From: Lates calcarifer
Lineage: Eukaryota; Chordata; Actinopteri; Centropomidae
Direction of reading: 5' to 3'
Length of the DNA: 64,000 nt
Assembly: GCF_001640805.2 (NCBI RefSeq)
Contig: NC_066853.1
Location: 25,684,378-25,748,377 of the forward strand
The position numbers were made by a program, and so were the translations under genes. The notes beneath the pieces are model-generated. The model ran no database searches. It saw nothing but the letters and a program-made list of their open reading frames with translations, and was not told the DNA's origin. This document shows positions 33,400-44,624 of this stretch, one piece after another (the first letter of the stretch is position 1; every line of letters begins with the position of its first letter).

Positions 33400-34105
33400 A
33401 TAAAAAAAATTCACATGTTGACCCTGTTCTGTTGTGGTGGTTGTTACATTATTTTCCTGCTTTCCATCTGTTGGTGTGGTTGTGCATGTTAAATACAGAA
33501 AAAAGGCTGCAATAATAATCAGATAAATTAAACTGGTAACCTCGATTTGGTCAGAATCAGGTCAATGTGTAGACCTGAGGTAAAAATTATTTAACAGGAT
33601 TGAGTGAAGTTGTTACCCAGCCAACATCATAGTCAGAGTTTGTGTAAAAACAGCAAAAAGCTGTTCATTTCTACTTTTATACTAAAATACTGATGAAAGG
33701 ATTAGCACTTTATTACTGTTACTTGCACTTAACAAGATGTCCTGTTTTTTACTGTGAACTGCAGCACATACACAACACATGATACTGTATACAGCATAAT
33801 TTCTAAGTATGCATGATGGAGTGTCCATCTTGCAATATACACAGAAGAAAAGTCAATCTTTCCATCTCATGAATCTCTTTAATGATTTCAAGCCAATCTT
33901 CTACTATATGTGGATCTGATTGTAACCATTTATGGGTAATTGCTTTTTTGCTGCTATAGTTCATTTTAAGAGATGTCTATCATTTCCTGTTATTCCTTCT
34001 TGTAGATCACCAAAATAAACTGTTATAAAAGTCATGGGGATCTGTAGCCCAAGAATATGCTGCATGATTGTCCATGTACTTTTCCAAACTAATTGTATCT
34101 TAGGG

Positions 34106-34450
34106 CAAATATGCAGATGCAAGAGTTTTGTGTTTTGTTGTCACTTCACAGAGACATCTGCCTTATAATGGCTCAGCTGGAGGACAGTGTATTTTATTTT
34201 TGCTATCATAAACTGCTACAGAGGACAACAGATTTCATTCCTACATCCATCAGTGGCCAATGTGTCCAATCAAAGTTCTTATGAGCAAAAAGAGCAGTTT
34301 CTGTCTGCTCACACATCATATTTAGTACAAACGCTGATGTGATTATTCCACTGTCATTATTGTATTTCTACATCATCTTGTGGACAGAACTATATGAAGC
34401 CAATCAGCTGCAAAGCCTCAGACATGTGATGTTATTTCATTATATTTCTG
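34106..34450 (+). repeat. Direct repeat copy B (interrupted by a DNA element)
   Basis: Similar to copy A at 30277-30500 (shared GATTATTCCACTGTCATTAT and CTTGTGGACAGAACTATATG). The match resumes for a few bases after the inserted element, at about 35004-35012 (TTCTTACT versus TCTTACT in copy A), showing that copy A is the unoccupied version of the site. Confidence 0.82.
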
Positions 34451-35003
34451 CTAGGGATAGACCAATTATTGGCCGGGTCGATTATCTGCACCGATATTCG
34501 GCATTTTGATGCATATCGGCATCTGCCTTTTTTTTTTAATTTGACGGCCAATAAGAGATCAATTTAAAACTGGATTATTTTGGCTCTGATGCAGCCGCGC
34601 CTCTCTGTCTGCAGTCACTACTCTGTCTGTGGAGAAACTCTAGAGAGCAGATATATGTTTCTTTATTTACTGTAGAAAACTTTAGGGAGCTATTTATTTG
34701 TTTAAGTTTTCATTTAACTTTATAAGACATGCTGCTGAGCCTGGGAGCTCCCTGCACTTTCTGTTAGAATTTTAAAACAAAGATGTTTATTGTCTAAGAT
34801 AAAAAAAAAAAACCCTTTAACATGTTGCAAATCTGAAAAGCTGTTTAATAAACATATGCTTAAAAGCATTTAAATGAAGTTAAGTGTTAGAGTTTGTATT
34901 ATCCAAAATTTTGATGCCAATATTTTCACTTTTACTGCCTCCTTGACTACTAATAATCTGTATCGGTATCGGCTCTAAAAAAACCATATCGGTCTATCTC
35001 TAG
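34451..35003. mobile_element. Non-autonomous DNA transposon inserted in repeat copy B
   Basis: The ends CTAGGGATAGACCAATTATT and, as reverse complement of the right end, CTAGAGATAGACCGATATGG form terminal inverted repeats. The subterminal ATATCGGCAT/GTATCGGTATCGG motifs are typical of a widespread fish MITE. It is 553 bp long with no coding capacity. Comparison with the empty copy A supports the boundaries, although divergence leaves the target duplication (perhaps TA) uncertain. Confidence 0.85.
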
Positions 35004-35012
35004 TTCTTACTG

Positions 35013-38000
35013 CCATAATAATTATTTGTATTTCTGTTAAATAATGATAATGGCAGGTATCTTGAGGGTGTGGTCCGTATCAGGTTTCATTAGCAGTTTG
35101 ATGCTGGTGATGTTCATTTGAGTTGGGATTTGAGAATTGTACATAATTTATGTTAAGAACAAGTGAAATGGTTTGCCAGGAGGACTTAGATTTAGGAGTT
35201 TCCCAGAGCAAAACTGTTTGAGGTCCAGGGACTCATTTATCTCCATAAAGGACTGCCAACTCCCTGGTAGTTAAAGTGTCAAAAACTGGGAGTGGTGTTT
35301 TGAATCACTGTACAGTTCAGGGGATGGCATACAGAATTGTTTATTGTTAGGGACTTAAGGAAGATAGGAAAGTTGGAGCATTATCACTGGTCACTACACG
35401 GTGATCTGTGGTATCTGTTAGAACAACTATGATTGAGCTACAAGGAAAAAGTCAATAAATGAGAATAAATCATGAAAAAGCAAAAAGTCTTGTGTCACCA
35501 ACTTCTGTTTACTGCACAGCTCTCTGGTCTTGTGCCAAATCAAAAGTGGAAATATAGATAGGATATATATAGAATATAGGATAACCCAGGCAAAGGAACA
35601 GGGACCAAGAGTACACTAGAAATTATCAAAAAAGGTGAAACATCTGACCAGACATGTTCTCCAGCCAGACCATTTCCTCCTGACAAACATGGGCCCAGTA
35701 ATTCCTCTTCTTGCACCAGGTTGGCACAGTACCATAATGTGCTGTATCAAACAAACAGAGAGCTTCTGTAATCCCATTTCACTTTAAGGTACATAATTGC
35801 CTGTGTCTGGTTCAGAGGAAAATCGTCACAGTGATTCAAGGATGAATGAATCTAAAACATCCCCCAGGGTTTGATGGTACCTTTAAGAACCACAAAGCCA
35901 TCAGCTACAAAGGGTAAATAACCATAGAGAGTCCCATTCAACAGCCCTGCCATCTATAAATTACATTTCTATGAAACTAAACAGCAATGACAAATATGTT
36001 GTGTAGGAAATGTAATTGTGACCAGATTATATTTTCTATTAACACAATGAGAATATATTGTTAATTTACACATTTGGCAAGTTGCAAATACTGAATACTG
36101 TATTATACTAAACATATGAGCAAAATGTTCACAGACAACTTTTTTTTATGCTAAGATATCTTGCAGCACAGTAATTAATACAGTGTTTTCTGGTTCTGTT
36201 TAGACTCTCAGAGCTCTTGATCCTGGTCTGGTTTTATAAAGACAAAGTTAATTGTGACACAACCTGTTTATTAATATTTAACCAAACCAACCATCTGTCC
36301 CTCTTTACCTTAACCAAAGAGCTTGATTTGTTTAAATCATAGATGTGTCAGTGGCTTTGTGTTTCCACTCCAGCCACCACCTGGTGAACATGAACTTGCC
36401 TCTAAACGTAACCCAGCCAGTCATTATGTTTCCCTCAAAATGCTGTCTTCTAGAAAATAGGGTTGCATTCAGGTGTGATTGTTCTGGGATGACAGATCAA
36501 CAGCAAACAGTATAGATGCAGGTTTGGTGAGCAGATGAACAGCACTTATTAAATCTAGTTTCCCATCTGTGAAAGCAGGGTCAGCCATAGCTACTGGGTT
36601 TACTGGACAGTTTGACTGTTTGGGTTTAGCTCTGCTATTGACTTCTTCACATACAGAAATGATTGTTTTGATTTCCCCCTGCAATAAGAATTTTATCGAA
36701 GATTTGAAATGCTAGGACTTTAAGTCTGAACCATATAAATCCCAATGAAACTACCCTAGCGTATCTTGCGACTGCATTCCAAAACTTCCCTTTATGTCAG
36801 GACATAATCATCGACCAACACTACAGCTTCAGCTGACAACCATATCAGTGGTAAAGTGTATGCTTCAGTGAACAATAAATGTGAGGTGCTGCAAAATAAA
36901 ACAGATACTACAAACCCTTTAGCTTTTATGCTGTTGAACGTCTCATAATTCCACCCACCGGCTTCCTGCAGCCAAACAATAGAACCGGTTTAACAGTGGG
37001 AGGTCTGTCACTGTGTGGTTGTGAAAAGTGAAAGTACGTGAGTAATATGTGACAGCTTAATCAATGGGTTTGTGATAGATAGTGAAATAGAGGGAAGCAG
37101 CTTTTGGTGAAGGGATGTGGGAGGCTATCTGGATAAATACACGAGGAGAGAGCTTCATGTTGCAAAGAGATATGAGTATTCATAACAGCTGCTGTTGCTT
37201 GGGGGAGCTTATCTTAAAGAAACCATAGCATAATGTTGGAATAACATAACAGTTGTTCACCAGTGTATAATTTGTCAACAATGAGGGCTGCAAGTTTTTC
37301 ATTGTGTCTCTATTGTGTCATGATGGGAACAATGCCCTTCTACCTCTCCAGGTAGCCTGTGTCATATTCTGGTTGTGCCATGTCTCCATCACATATCTAC
37401 TGAAGATCAAATGTACACTGGAGGTGACTCACACGCATCTCCAAACAGTCTGATTCACACAGTCTATTTCATAATTTCATAATGTTTTCTGTAAAGCATA
37501 CTGGGTATACTGGATTAGTGAAAGGAAAACTGTCACATCCCTTCTCCTGGTTCACAGACTTTGAAGGAAAATTCTTGTTAAATTGTAAAAAAGAAAGAAA
37601 GAAAAGAAAAGAAAAAAAATCTGCATTTAGCTTCATTGTGAAGTCAACTCCAGGCTACAGAGATGCAAAGTAATGCTACTAAAGCTAACCAGAGAAGAGA
37701 GAAAAGAGTGGCAAAGTGACACATTCACACATCCTGTGGATACAGGCAGGGATGGAAAAGGTACTGGAATATTATACTCTCTTACTTAGGTCAGTTACAA
37801 TGTATTCTGAGAAAAAAAGTTACTGCTTTACATTTATAAAAGAGGGCTAAAGGAAAATGTTTCATGATGACATACACTACGATAGACCTATCAAATGAAA
37901 GAACACCTAGAACATGGTGGCCCTAACATATGCGCAACAAAATCATTCAACAAAACTGACTGTGACAAAAGACAACAAAACAGCCCCAGGTCACGTGGCC

Positions 38001-38127
38001 AAGTGATTATACTTAATCTACTCTCTATAGAAATATACAGAAGTATATTACTATAGAGAGTATACTGTAAATATACAGAGTATACAGAAGTAAAGTCCAA
38101 CAGATGCACTAATTGGCCACAAATGTA
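35013..38127. other. Intergenic, nothing recognised
   Basis: AT-rich sequence, including an A/G-rich stretch near 37590-37620. No gene or element could be supported. Confidence 0.55.
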
Positions 38128-38154
38128 TGAGGTGCAATCAAAAATTTCAGAGAC

Positions 38155-38167
38155 TGTTCCTGTTGCA
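38155..38167 (+). repeat. Target-site duplication, left copy (13 bp)
   Basis: TGTTCCTGTTGCA, identical to 38454-38466, directly flanking the SINE. Confidence 0.95.
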
Positions 38168-38453
38168 GGCGGCATGGTGTTACAGTGGTTAGCACTGTCA
38201 CCACACAGCAAGAAGGTTGTGGGATTGAGCCCCGGTTCACCTTGGGCTTTTCTGTGTGGAGTTTGCATGTTCTCCCTGTGCCTGTACGGGTCTCTACGAG
38301 TACTTCCTCCCACATTCCAAAGATGCAGGTTAATTGTCTGTAGGTGTGAATGACTTTGTTTATATGTGTTGGCCCTGTGATGGATTGACAATCTGCCCAA
38401 TGTCAGCTGGGATAGGCTCCAGCTCCCCCCATGACCCTCAGTGAATGAATGAA
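38168..38453 (+). mobile_element. tRNA-derived SINE with perfect target-site duplication
   Basis: The head GGCGGCATGGTGTTACAGTG followed by GTTAGCACTGTCACC and ATTGAGCCCC resembles pol III A and B boxes. The body (GGAGTTTGCATGTTCTCCCT, GGATAGGCTCCAGCTCCCCC) and a (TGAA)n tail match a very widespread fish SINE family. Perfect 13-bp duplications flank it. Confidence 0.92.
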
Positions 38454-38466
38454 TGTTCCTGTTGCA
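38454..38466 (+). repeat. Target-site duplication, right copy (13 bp)
   Basis: TGTTCCTGTTGCA, identical to 38155-38167. Confidence 0.95.
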
Positions 38467-38914
38467 ACCCACTGAAGTGCCACATGGTACTGCACATGCA
38501 CCAGGTGTGAGCAATAACTTTTGTGAGTCAGTATTCTGCATTACATTGCACAATCAACACCTGGACCTGTGTTACCCATGTTTTTGTGACCACTTCCATT
38601 GCAATGCATTTGCGATTTCACCACTGAGTCACGGCAGGACTGTGACCAAGAACATGTTGGTCATTTTCGTTTGTGGGGTTGTACACCATAAATTTGCAAG
38701 ACAACTGCCCCACTTTTCTGAGGCATCTGAGGGAGGACATTTGGGCAAGAAACCTGAACAACAATTGCCACTCTCCACCCAGCCTAGTGCCTGCAACTTT
38801 TTTCTCCTCCCCAAAATGAAATTCAAGCTGAAGTGTCGCTGTTTTTGAACAAGGTGTCTACTTCAAATTTAAAGTTTTTGCTTGTTTTAGGTGCACTTTT
38901 GAATTGCACCTTGT

Positions 38915-41900
38915 GAAGTGGAATTTTACTGGATCAATAGTTTATGCATTTGTCTTATGGCAGGTCTATAACATTCCCTGTTTCCTGTACTCAGCAGTGA
39001 CAAGTTGTGCAGAATCATACAATTTAAATTTGGACCTTCAAACAACCCCAGTAATAGAAAACATCTAAAGGAACTGTGTTAGAATTTTTGGCGTTCTTCC
39101 CATGAGACTGCACATCTTTTGACATTTTCTCTACTGTTTCTTTGCTGATAGCAGAACATGAAAACCCCTGAATGCCTATTGCCCTTTGAATTACAATAGA
39201 CATGAGTTGCAACATGCTATGGTGATGAGCTTGTAAAAGTAGCAATACAAGACAGCATCATCAAGGCAGACAACTCCAGCCACAGTCTGTGAGCTTCTTA
39301 CATCAAATCCTCCTAAGTCCATTCTACATTAGACGTCTCTTTCTTTTGACTCTCTGCGTGTACTGTAACGGTCCTCTCAGCCTCTGTTGACATGGAGCTC
39401 TGTCCTCCTGTGGCACAGCAGAGACACCAGCAGATTCTTCTCTGCTGCAGCTGCTGATCTGCCCCCTTTGTTTTTATTTCATGATGAGAATTTCACATGT
39501 CTATTGCTCCTACTGTAATGGATACAAGAAATACTCAAAAAAGTACAAGTAAACGTAATTCACTTTCACCCCAGGGTATTGGCAAGCTGCTAGAACAGGT
39601 CCGAGGATGCCGCTGACTTGCTGCTTTTACTCAGCTGCCAGGTTAGACAAGGTGCAAGAGCTCAGGACACTCCCCTCCTGTGAAGTACTTCCTCAGGCCC
39701 TCTCCTCAAGGGGAAAAAAAACCTCAATCTGGAATGGCATGTGTGACCACCAAACATGGCCTTCCCTGGCAATCTTGTATCCCCCAAGACCCTCCATACA
39801 ATACATCCCTTAATCCCTCCCTCGCTCCTGTCTTCATCACCAGCACTTGCCTGTACAGCTATGCAGACTCAGCAACTCAGGCAGAGGCCCAGCCAGTTTC
39901 AGTGTAAATGAATTAAACTGGCACTCTTCCAGAGTTTCTTTGTCTGTGTGTATGTGTGTCTGTGTACTCTTGTATTTCTATCGTCCTCCAACCAGAGACA
40001 GTATGATGAGAAAAATCTCCACCATCAGGACTTTGTTCTGACCATGTCAGGAACCAAGGTCATATTTTGGACAAGGGGCTGGGTTGTGGGTTTGTGGATA
40101 CTGGCACTCTACAGAGAAGTATTCATCCTGTATATAACACAGCTCTTCTGCCACACCATCATGATAAAGTTGACTGAGGTCAGTTTAAGCCAGGACTCCA
40201 GTTGAAATACATGGAAATTTAAATAACTCGGAAATCCATGACAGAACCTGTAACAGTAATCCACAACTGAATCACATCATCCGTTATCTGCAGCTGCAGA
40301 GAGGAGTCTACTGCTGAACGCAGGTGTGTTAGTTGTTACTTCAGAGGGGAGAAAACAGCAGGGCCATCACATGGAAGGCAGGTGGAGCTCCCTCCTGCCA
40401 GCTGATCTAAGCTACCACTGGTTTGTTGTCAGTCCACATCAGCACATTACCTCTCAGCAGCAGCATGAAGTGGTGGCCAAGAAGTCTCTACTTGCAGGAG
40501 GTTGATGTGGGTTTTCTCCTCACAAACACACACACTGCTGTAAAAATCCTCCCATCCCACCAGGAACATAATAGTGGGCATACCAGCAGCTGACTGCCCT
40601 TTAAACTGTTGTTATGTATTTATGGTGAAATTGTAGATATTCAAATATATTGAGTATCAAGGACTGGCAACAAAAATCAGCCTGGAAGTTTTGCTGTTGT
40701 GGCCTCAGTCTGAACCAGGTCTGCTCATCTGTATTGTTTGTGTTTGACTATGTAAAACAATGACACTCATTTCTCAGGGTTTTCCTCCTCATGTTTGTGT
40801 GTACAGAGAGCAAAAATTCAAAGCTGAATTCATGTAATGATCACCTCACACCTAATGTGACTTAACTGTCTGCTTTCAGAATCAGAATTATTTTAAAAAA
40901 TATTGCAAAAAGGTCAACAGTGCTCAAACGCAGAAGTACATTACAATCAGCAGACTATATCCACAGGAGGAGACAGTAGAGAGACAGGGAGGTGGGAGAG
41001 AGAGAGGATGACATGCAGCGAAGGTGGTGAGGACACATGGTACGTGCTCGTGTGTGCTTGTGTTGCTGCACCAGAAGGTGACACAACTGAATATTTGTGT
41101 ATAAGTTATATAATTCCAGGGTCAAGAAAAAAAGATCAGACCTCATAAGACTGGCCCACAGGGAAAAACTCTTAATGTCTCGATGGCCAGTCTGTGCCTG
41201 CTGAGCATTTTGAGGACTTGTTATCCATGATAACTTAAGAGCTTTGCTTCATAGTTTATTTTTGACCTTGGAAACAGTGGTTGAGAGAGCAATCACACCA
41301 CATTGTCCAGTCAGCAGCCATTCTGGAGCTTTCAATTTAATCACATGATCTTTGTCAATGAAAATAGAAATTTGAACATATGTAAGTTTATATCAGGAGC
41401 TGTCTGAACCCTCCTGTCTGAACCAACAGGTGGAGTTAGTTACACCTGGGGTCTAAAGGTTGTTTCCTGTCGACAACATGTCAGGAAACCTGGCGTCAAC
41501 AAACAATGGATGTTTAATTCAGTTAACAGTGTCAGTGTGTCCTCTACAGATCTGTCATGACCTCACATTTTATCTTTATTCTTTAATTCATTTTTATTTA
41601 ATCAGCAAGTGTTGCAGCATAACTAACACAACAAAGGCTCATCTAATAAAAACAATCACAAGAGCCATAATAAAAGGAAGTTTCTCCAAGGGGCATGATG
41701 AACTCCAATTAAAATGTGAAACCATTTCTGGCAGAATGAATGGGTACACAAGCAACACCTATGGTTAGGTAGTTGCAGGATCATGTTCTTTAGCTACAAG
41801 ATTTAAATGTTATGGTAGTTAAGCTTTAACCATGGAGTTTAATAAATGGATATCATGAGATGATTATTTATTTTTCTCTGTAATGAAAACCACCACTCCC

Positions 41901-42119
41901 AGTATTCAGTGGAAGCAAACAAACCAAAAATAAACCTAAGTGAGCTGAGGCTGGTGAATGGGGCGGCAGGCTACACTGAGGAGCAGATGAGCATCCCAAT
42001 GTCACACAAACTGTGATGGGACCTCTTCCAGGGTGACCAACCTGCCCGGTAGACCAGCACCCAGCTCCATTAAGTAAATTAAAGGAGAAGGAAATAAACT
42101 AGAAACTACAATCACTTTT
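38915..42119. other. Intergenic, nothing recognised
   Basis: Mixed AT-rich sequence with no identifiable gene or complete element. The distal part lies a few hundred bases upstream of the melatonin receptor promoter area and may include its regulatory DNA. Confidence 0.5.
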
Positions 42120-42419
42120 GAAACGGCCTGTGTAAACTACAGGGTACAAAAGCCATCCAGTGTGCACAGCAGTACAGTAGCTGTAGAGACAGAAGACCAG
42201 AGGGGGGCTCTGAGAGTTGCCTCCAGTCCCACAGACAACAGAGAAGAGAGGAGGGGTGGGGGCAGGAGAGGAGAGGAGGACGATATGTGTCTGGAGAGGC
42301 AGAGAAGAGGAGCGTCGAGGAGCGTGAGGTCTGGAGGGGCAGAGCAGGAGAAAGAATAGGAGGTGGAGGGATTCAGACGGCGCATCTCTGCTCCAGGACC
42401 CCGGGTCCCTGAGCTGTCT

Positions 42420-42518
42420 ATGGGTCTCTGCGGGCTGCGGTCCGCTCCGGGTGGACTGGCAGCGGGGCGGCGGAACGGCTCCGGACTTTGGCGCAGGTTG
42501 CGCGGCTGGACGCAGTGA
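42420..42518 (+). other. Possible upstream ORF in the mtnr1b 5'UTR
   Basis: An ATG at 42420 opens a 32-codon frame (MGLCGLRSAPGG start) that ends at TGA 42516-42518, about 115 bp before the receptor start codon. It is relevant only if transcription starts upstream of 42420, which I cannot tell. Confidence 0.3.
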
Positions 42519-42634
42519 CAGCGCAGAGAAAGCTCGCGGCCAACGCAACTGACATTTTTGGCTGTCACGGTGAAGCAGCATGCCAGCGATCAGTCACACC
42601 GACCGCGGGGTGTGAAGGAGGGGGCGAAGAGGCT

Positions 42635-42830
42635 ATGGACATGCCGGAGGATGACTCGCTGCTGAAGAACCGGACGGAACACGGGCCGGAGCCGAGCCAG
42701 GGGGCAGCGCGTCCTGCATGGGCAGTCACGGCGCTGGCCAGCGTGCTGATCTTCACCACTGTGGTGGACGTCCTGGGAAACCTGCTGGTCATCGTGTCCG
42801 TGCTGAGGAACCGTAAACTACGAAATGCGG
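42635..42830 (+). CDS. mtnr1b: Melatonin receptor type 1B, first coding exon
   Basis: Codes for 65 residues plus one base. MDMPEDDSLLKNRTEHG, with a possible glycosylation site at Asn12, is followed by transmembrane helix 1 (VLIFTTVVDVLGNLLVIVSV, including the class A GN motif) and the first intracellular loop LRNRKLRNAG. The exon ends at AATGCG G|GTAAGA (donor at 42831), the phase-1 position where vertebrate melatonin receptor genes are interrupted. SVLRNRKLRNAG is the MTNR1B form, whereas MTNR1A has SVYRNKKLRNAG. Position next to fat3 agrees with MTNR1B. The product is a Gi-coupled plasma-membrane receptor for melatonin. The ATG at 42635 has G at -3 and +4; an alternative ATG is at 42641. 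The remaining helices must lie in exon 2 beyond the window. Confidence 0.92.
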
Positions 42831-42900
42831 GTAAGAAGCTGTAAGCTATTGTTATACACGGTTTAGTAGGTAGTAACGCGTGCACGCGCGTGTCTATGTA

Positions 42901-42904
<4 letters not shown>

Positions 42905-42942
<38 letters not shown>
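42905..42942 (+). repeat. (TG)n microsatellite near the mtnr1b donor
   Basis: A TG tract about 75 bp into intron 1, preceded by a CG-alternating stretch (TGCACGCGCGTG). Confidence 0.95.
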
Positions 42943-42947
<5 letters not shown>

Positions 42948-44228
42948 GAGTGTAAACAACAGAGAGAGAGACAGGCAGACAGAGGAACACGGAGCATGGG
43001 GCTCAGGTTATTATACATGTGGGCTCTGCGGTGAATGATGAGCTGATCTTTATTGTTATATCATCAAATCCAATAAAACGACAGGCTGCCAGGCTAACGT
43101 GATATCACGTGATGTTCTCAAATAAAATCTGATTGTTTCCACATGTGAATCAATAGAGACTGAATGAATGCCATTACACATTTGTGTGGCTCCTGCAGAA
43201 ATGAATGCGCTTTGATTCAGTCCCGCTCTGTCGCTGCTGTACTGAATGAGTTGTTTCCAGCAGTCTGCCTCATCCGTCACTGTCTCACCAAACTTGTCTG
43301 TCACATGGATCAGTTTCCCTTACAGCCAGTGTTTGTGGGTTCTGTCTGTCTTCTTTTGTGATAGATTAAAGTTAGGGTGGATCAGGAATCATTTCAACTT
43401 AATACCTCACAATATCCATAGGCAAAGTGTAGTAAACTAATGTGTGTGGATACTGTTTCATTCATCAGGGATATTTTATGAGTTACGTCTGCCTTGTTGC
43501 TCTACACGTGATATTCAAAAACTCTGTTGAATAATACTGTACTTGTGTCTCTAGTCAAGTCAAGGTTGTTCTTAAGGTGGTGCTACAGTTACAGTTGTTA
43601 AAGGTATTTCATACTATGCCACCCATATTAGATTAGGCTGGTAAAGCTAAAGGAAAGGTAACAGGATCACCAAAATAGTATTAGTATCTTAGTGACCCTA
43701 AATATCCTTCATGGCATGTTGTTGAGAAATCTGCATTGGACTGACAGACTTATCTCTCCATCTCTGGGCCACACTTGAAGAAGTTTTCATTCTAGTGCTT
43801 CAGATGGTTTATTAGAAATACCAGATTAGATATGTTGCATAAAGAGTCACCTTCCTCTGTTGTGTCCAAATCATCTGCTTGTGAGAGCTGTGTGGCAGAT
43901 TGACAGAAATACCAGCAGAGCTTCTACGACTGTCTCTCCCTCCAAGTCTGACAGCAGCAGTTCAATTGCTTGGTTTATCTGGTGCCTCACCTGCTCTGAC
44001 ACTCCCTGTGAGACAGCATCCAGCACACAGAGGCAGCCAGCACACAGAATGTAACAGAAGTGACATGCTGCATGTTTCTGTTGGGTTTCATAGACTTTCA
44101 AATATCTAAACCGTCTGACAGCTGATGGGTTGTGTCTGTGTGCAGTATGATCAATTACATCAATGTTATATTTCACCATGTAGTAAGAGCTAAAGCACAG
44201 ATACTGTGCAACATTATCTGTATTTGTA

Positions 44229-44249
44229 AAAAAAAAAAAAAAAAAAAAA
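44229..44249 (+). repeat. Poly(A) run
   Basis: Uninterrupted A run of about 21 bp in mtnr1b intron 1. A short CCAT/GCCA tetranucleotide series follows at about 44275-44308. Confidence 0.85.
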
Positions 44250-44580
44250 TGTGTTCTGATGCCTTTCACTGCACATCCATCCATCCATCCAGCCAGCCAG
44301 CCAGCCATACTCACACATATATCCTACAACTCAGATTGATATCTCTCCAGGTCAGTGTGCTTTAGATATCCTATGACAGGCAGGGGTCCCACGTCATGGA
44401 TGGCTCTTCCAAAACAAACTACTACTGAAAAATAATCAATGTTGTAATTAATATTTTAAAGCAGGTTTTAAAAAAGAGTTTCTTTTTCACCATAGAAACA
44501 GCAGTTGAGAAAGTAGCTTTACCACAAGGTGGGAATAAGGGAAAGACAACATCAATAATGTTAAACATTGATAAAACATT

Positions 44581-44624
44581 ATTATTAATAATAATAATAA
44601 TAATAGTAATAATAATAATAATAA
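44581..44624 (+). repeat. (AAT)n microsatellite
   Basis: Imperfect AAT trinucleotide tract, interrupted once by AGT. Confidence 0.9.

Larger units (their letters stand above)
38128..38914 (+). mobile_element. Mariner-like transposon remnant, split by a SINE
   Basis: The ends GAGGTGCAATCAAAA near 38130 and AATTGCACCTT near 38903 form inverted repeats. Near the 3' side a degraded frame reads ACNFFLLPKMKFKLKCRCF, recalling the mariner motif SPDLAPCDFFLFPKLK that precedes the last catalytic residue. Much of the transposase is missing. A SINE occupies 38168-38453. Confidence 0.75.
42300..42840 (+). promoter_or_regulatory. GC- and CpG-rich promoter/first-exon region of mtnr1b
   Basis: Base composition changes sharply from the AT-rich surroundings to GC-rich sequence with many CG dinucleotides, for example GGCAGCGGGGCGGCGGAACG near 42460. 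No TATA box is evident. This fits a CpG-island promoter covering the 5'UTR and first coding exon. Confidence 0.6.

Noticed and set aside
30277..35012. The bracketing direct repeats as LTRs of a retrotransposon with the 613-aa frame as its gag
   Set aside because: The repeats lack TG...CA ends. No primer-binding site, protease, reverse transcriptase or integrase sequence lies between them, and the protein has no gag-like features.
37891..38553. A 220-codon minus-strand open frame
   Set aside because: It runs through the SINE and the mariner remnant in antisense. It is a chance frame across repeats.
42099..42581. Minus-strand open frames (up to 160 codons) over the mtnr1b promoter
   Set aside because: GC-rich promoter DNA lowers stop-codon frequency. 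The proline/serine-rich products resemble nothing known.
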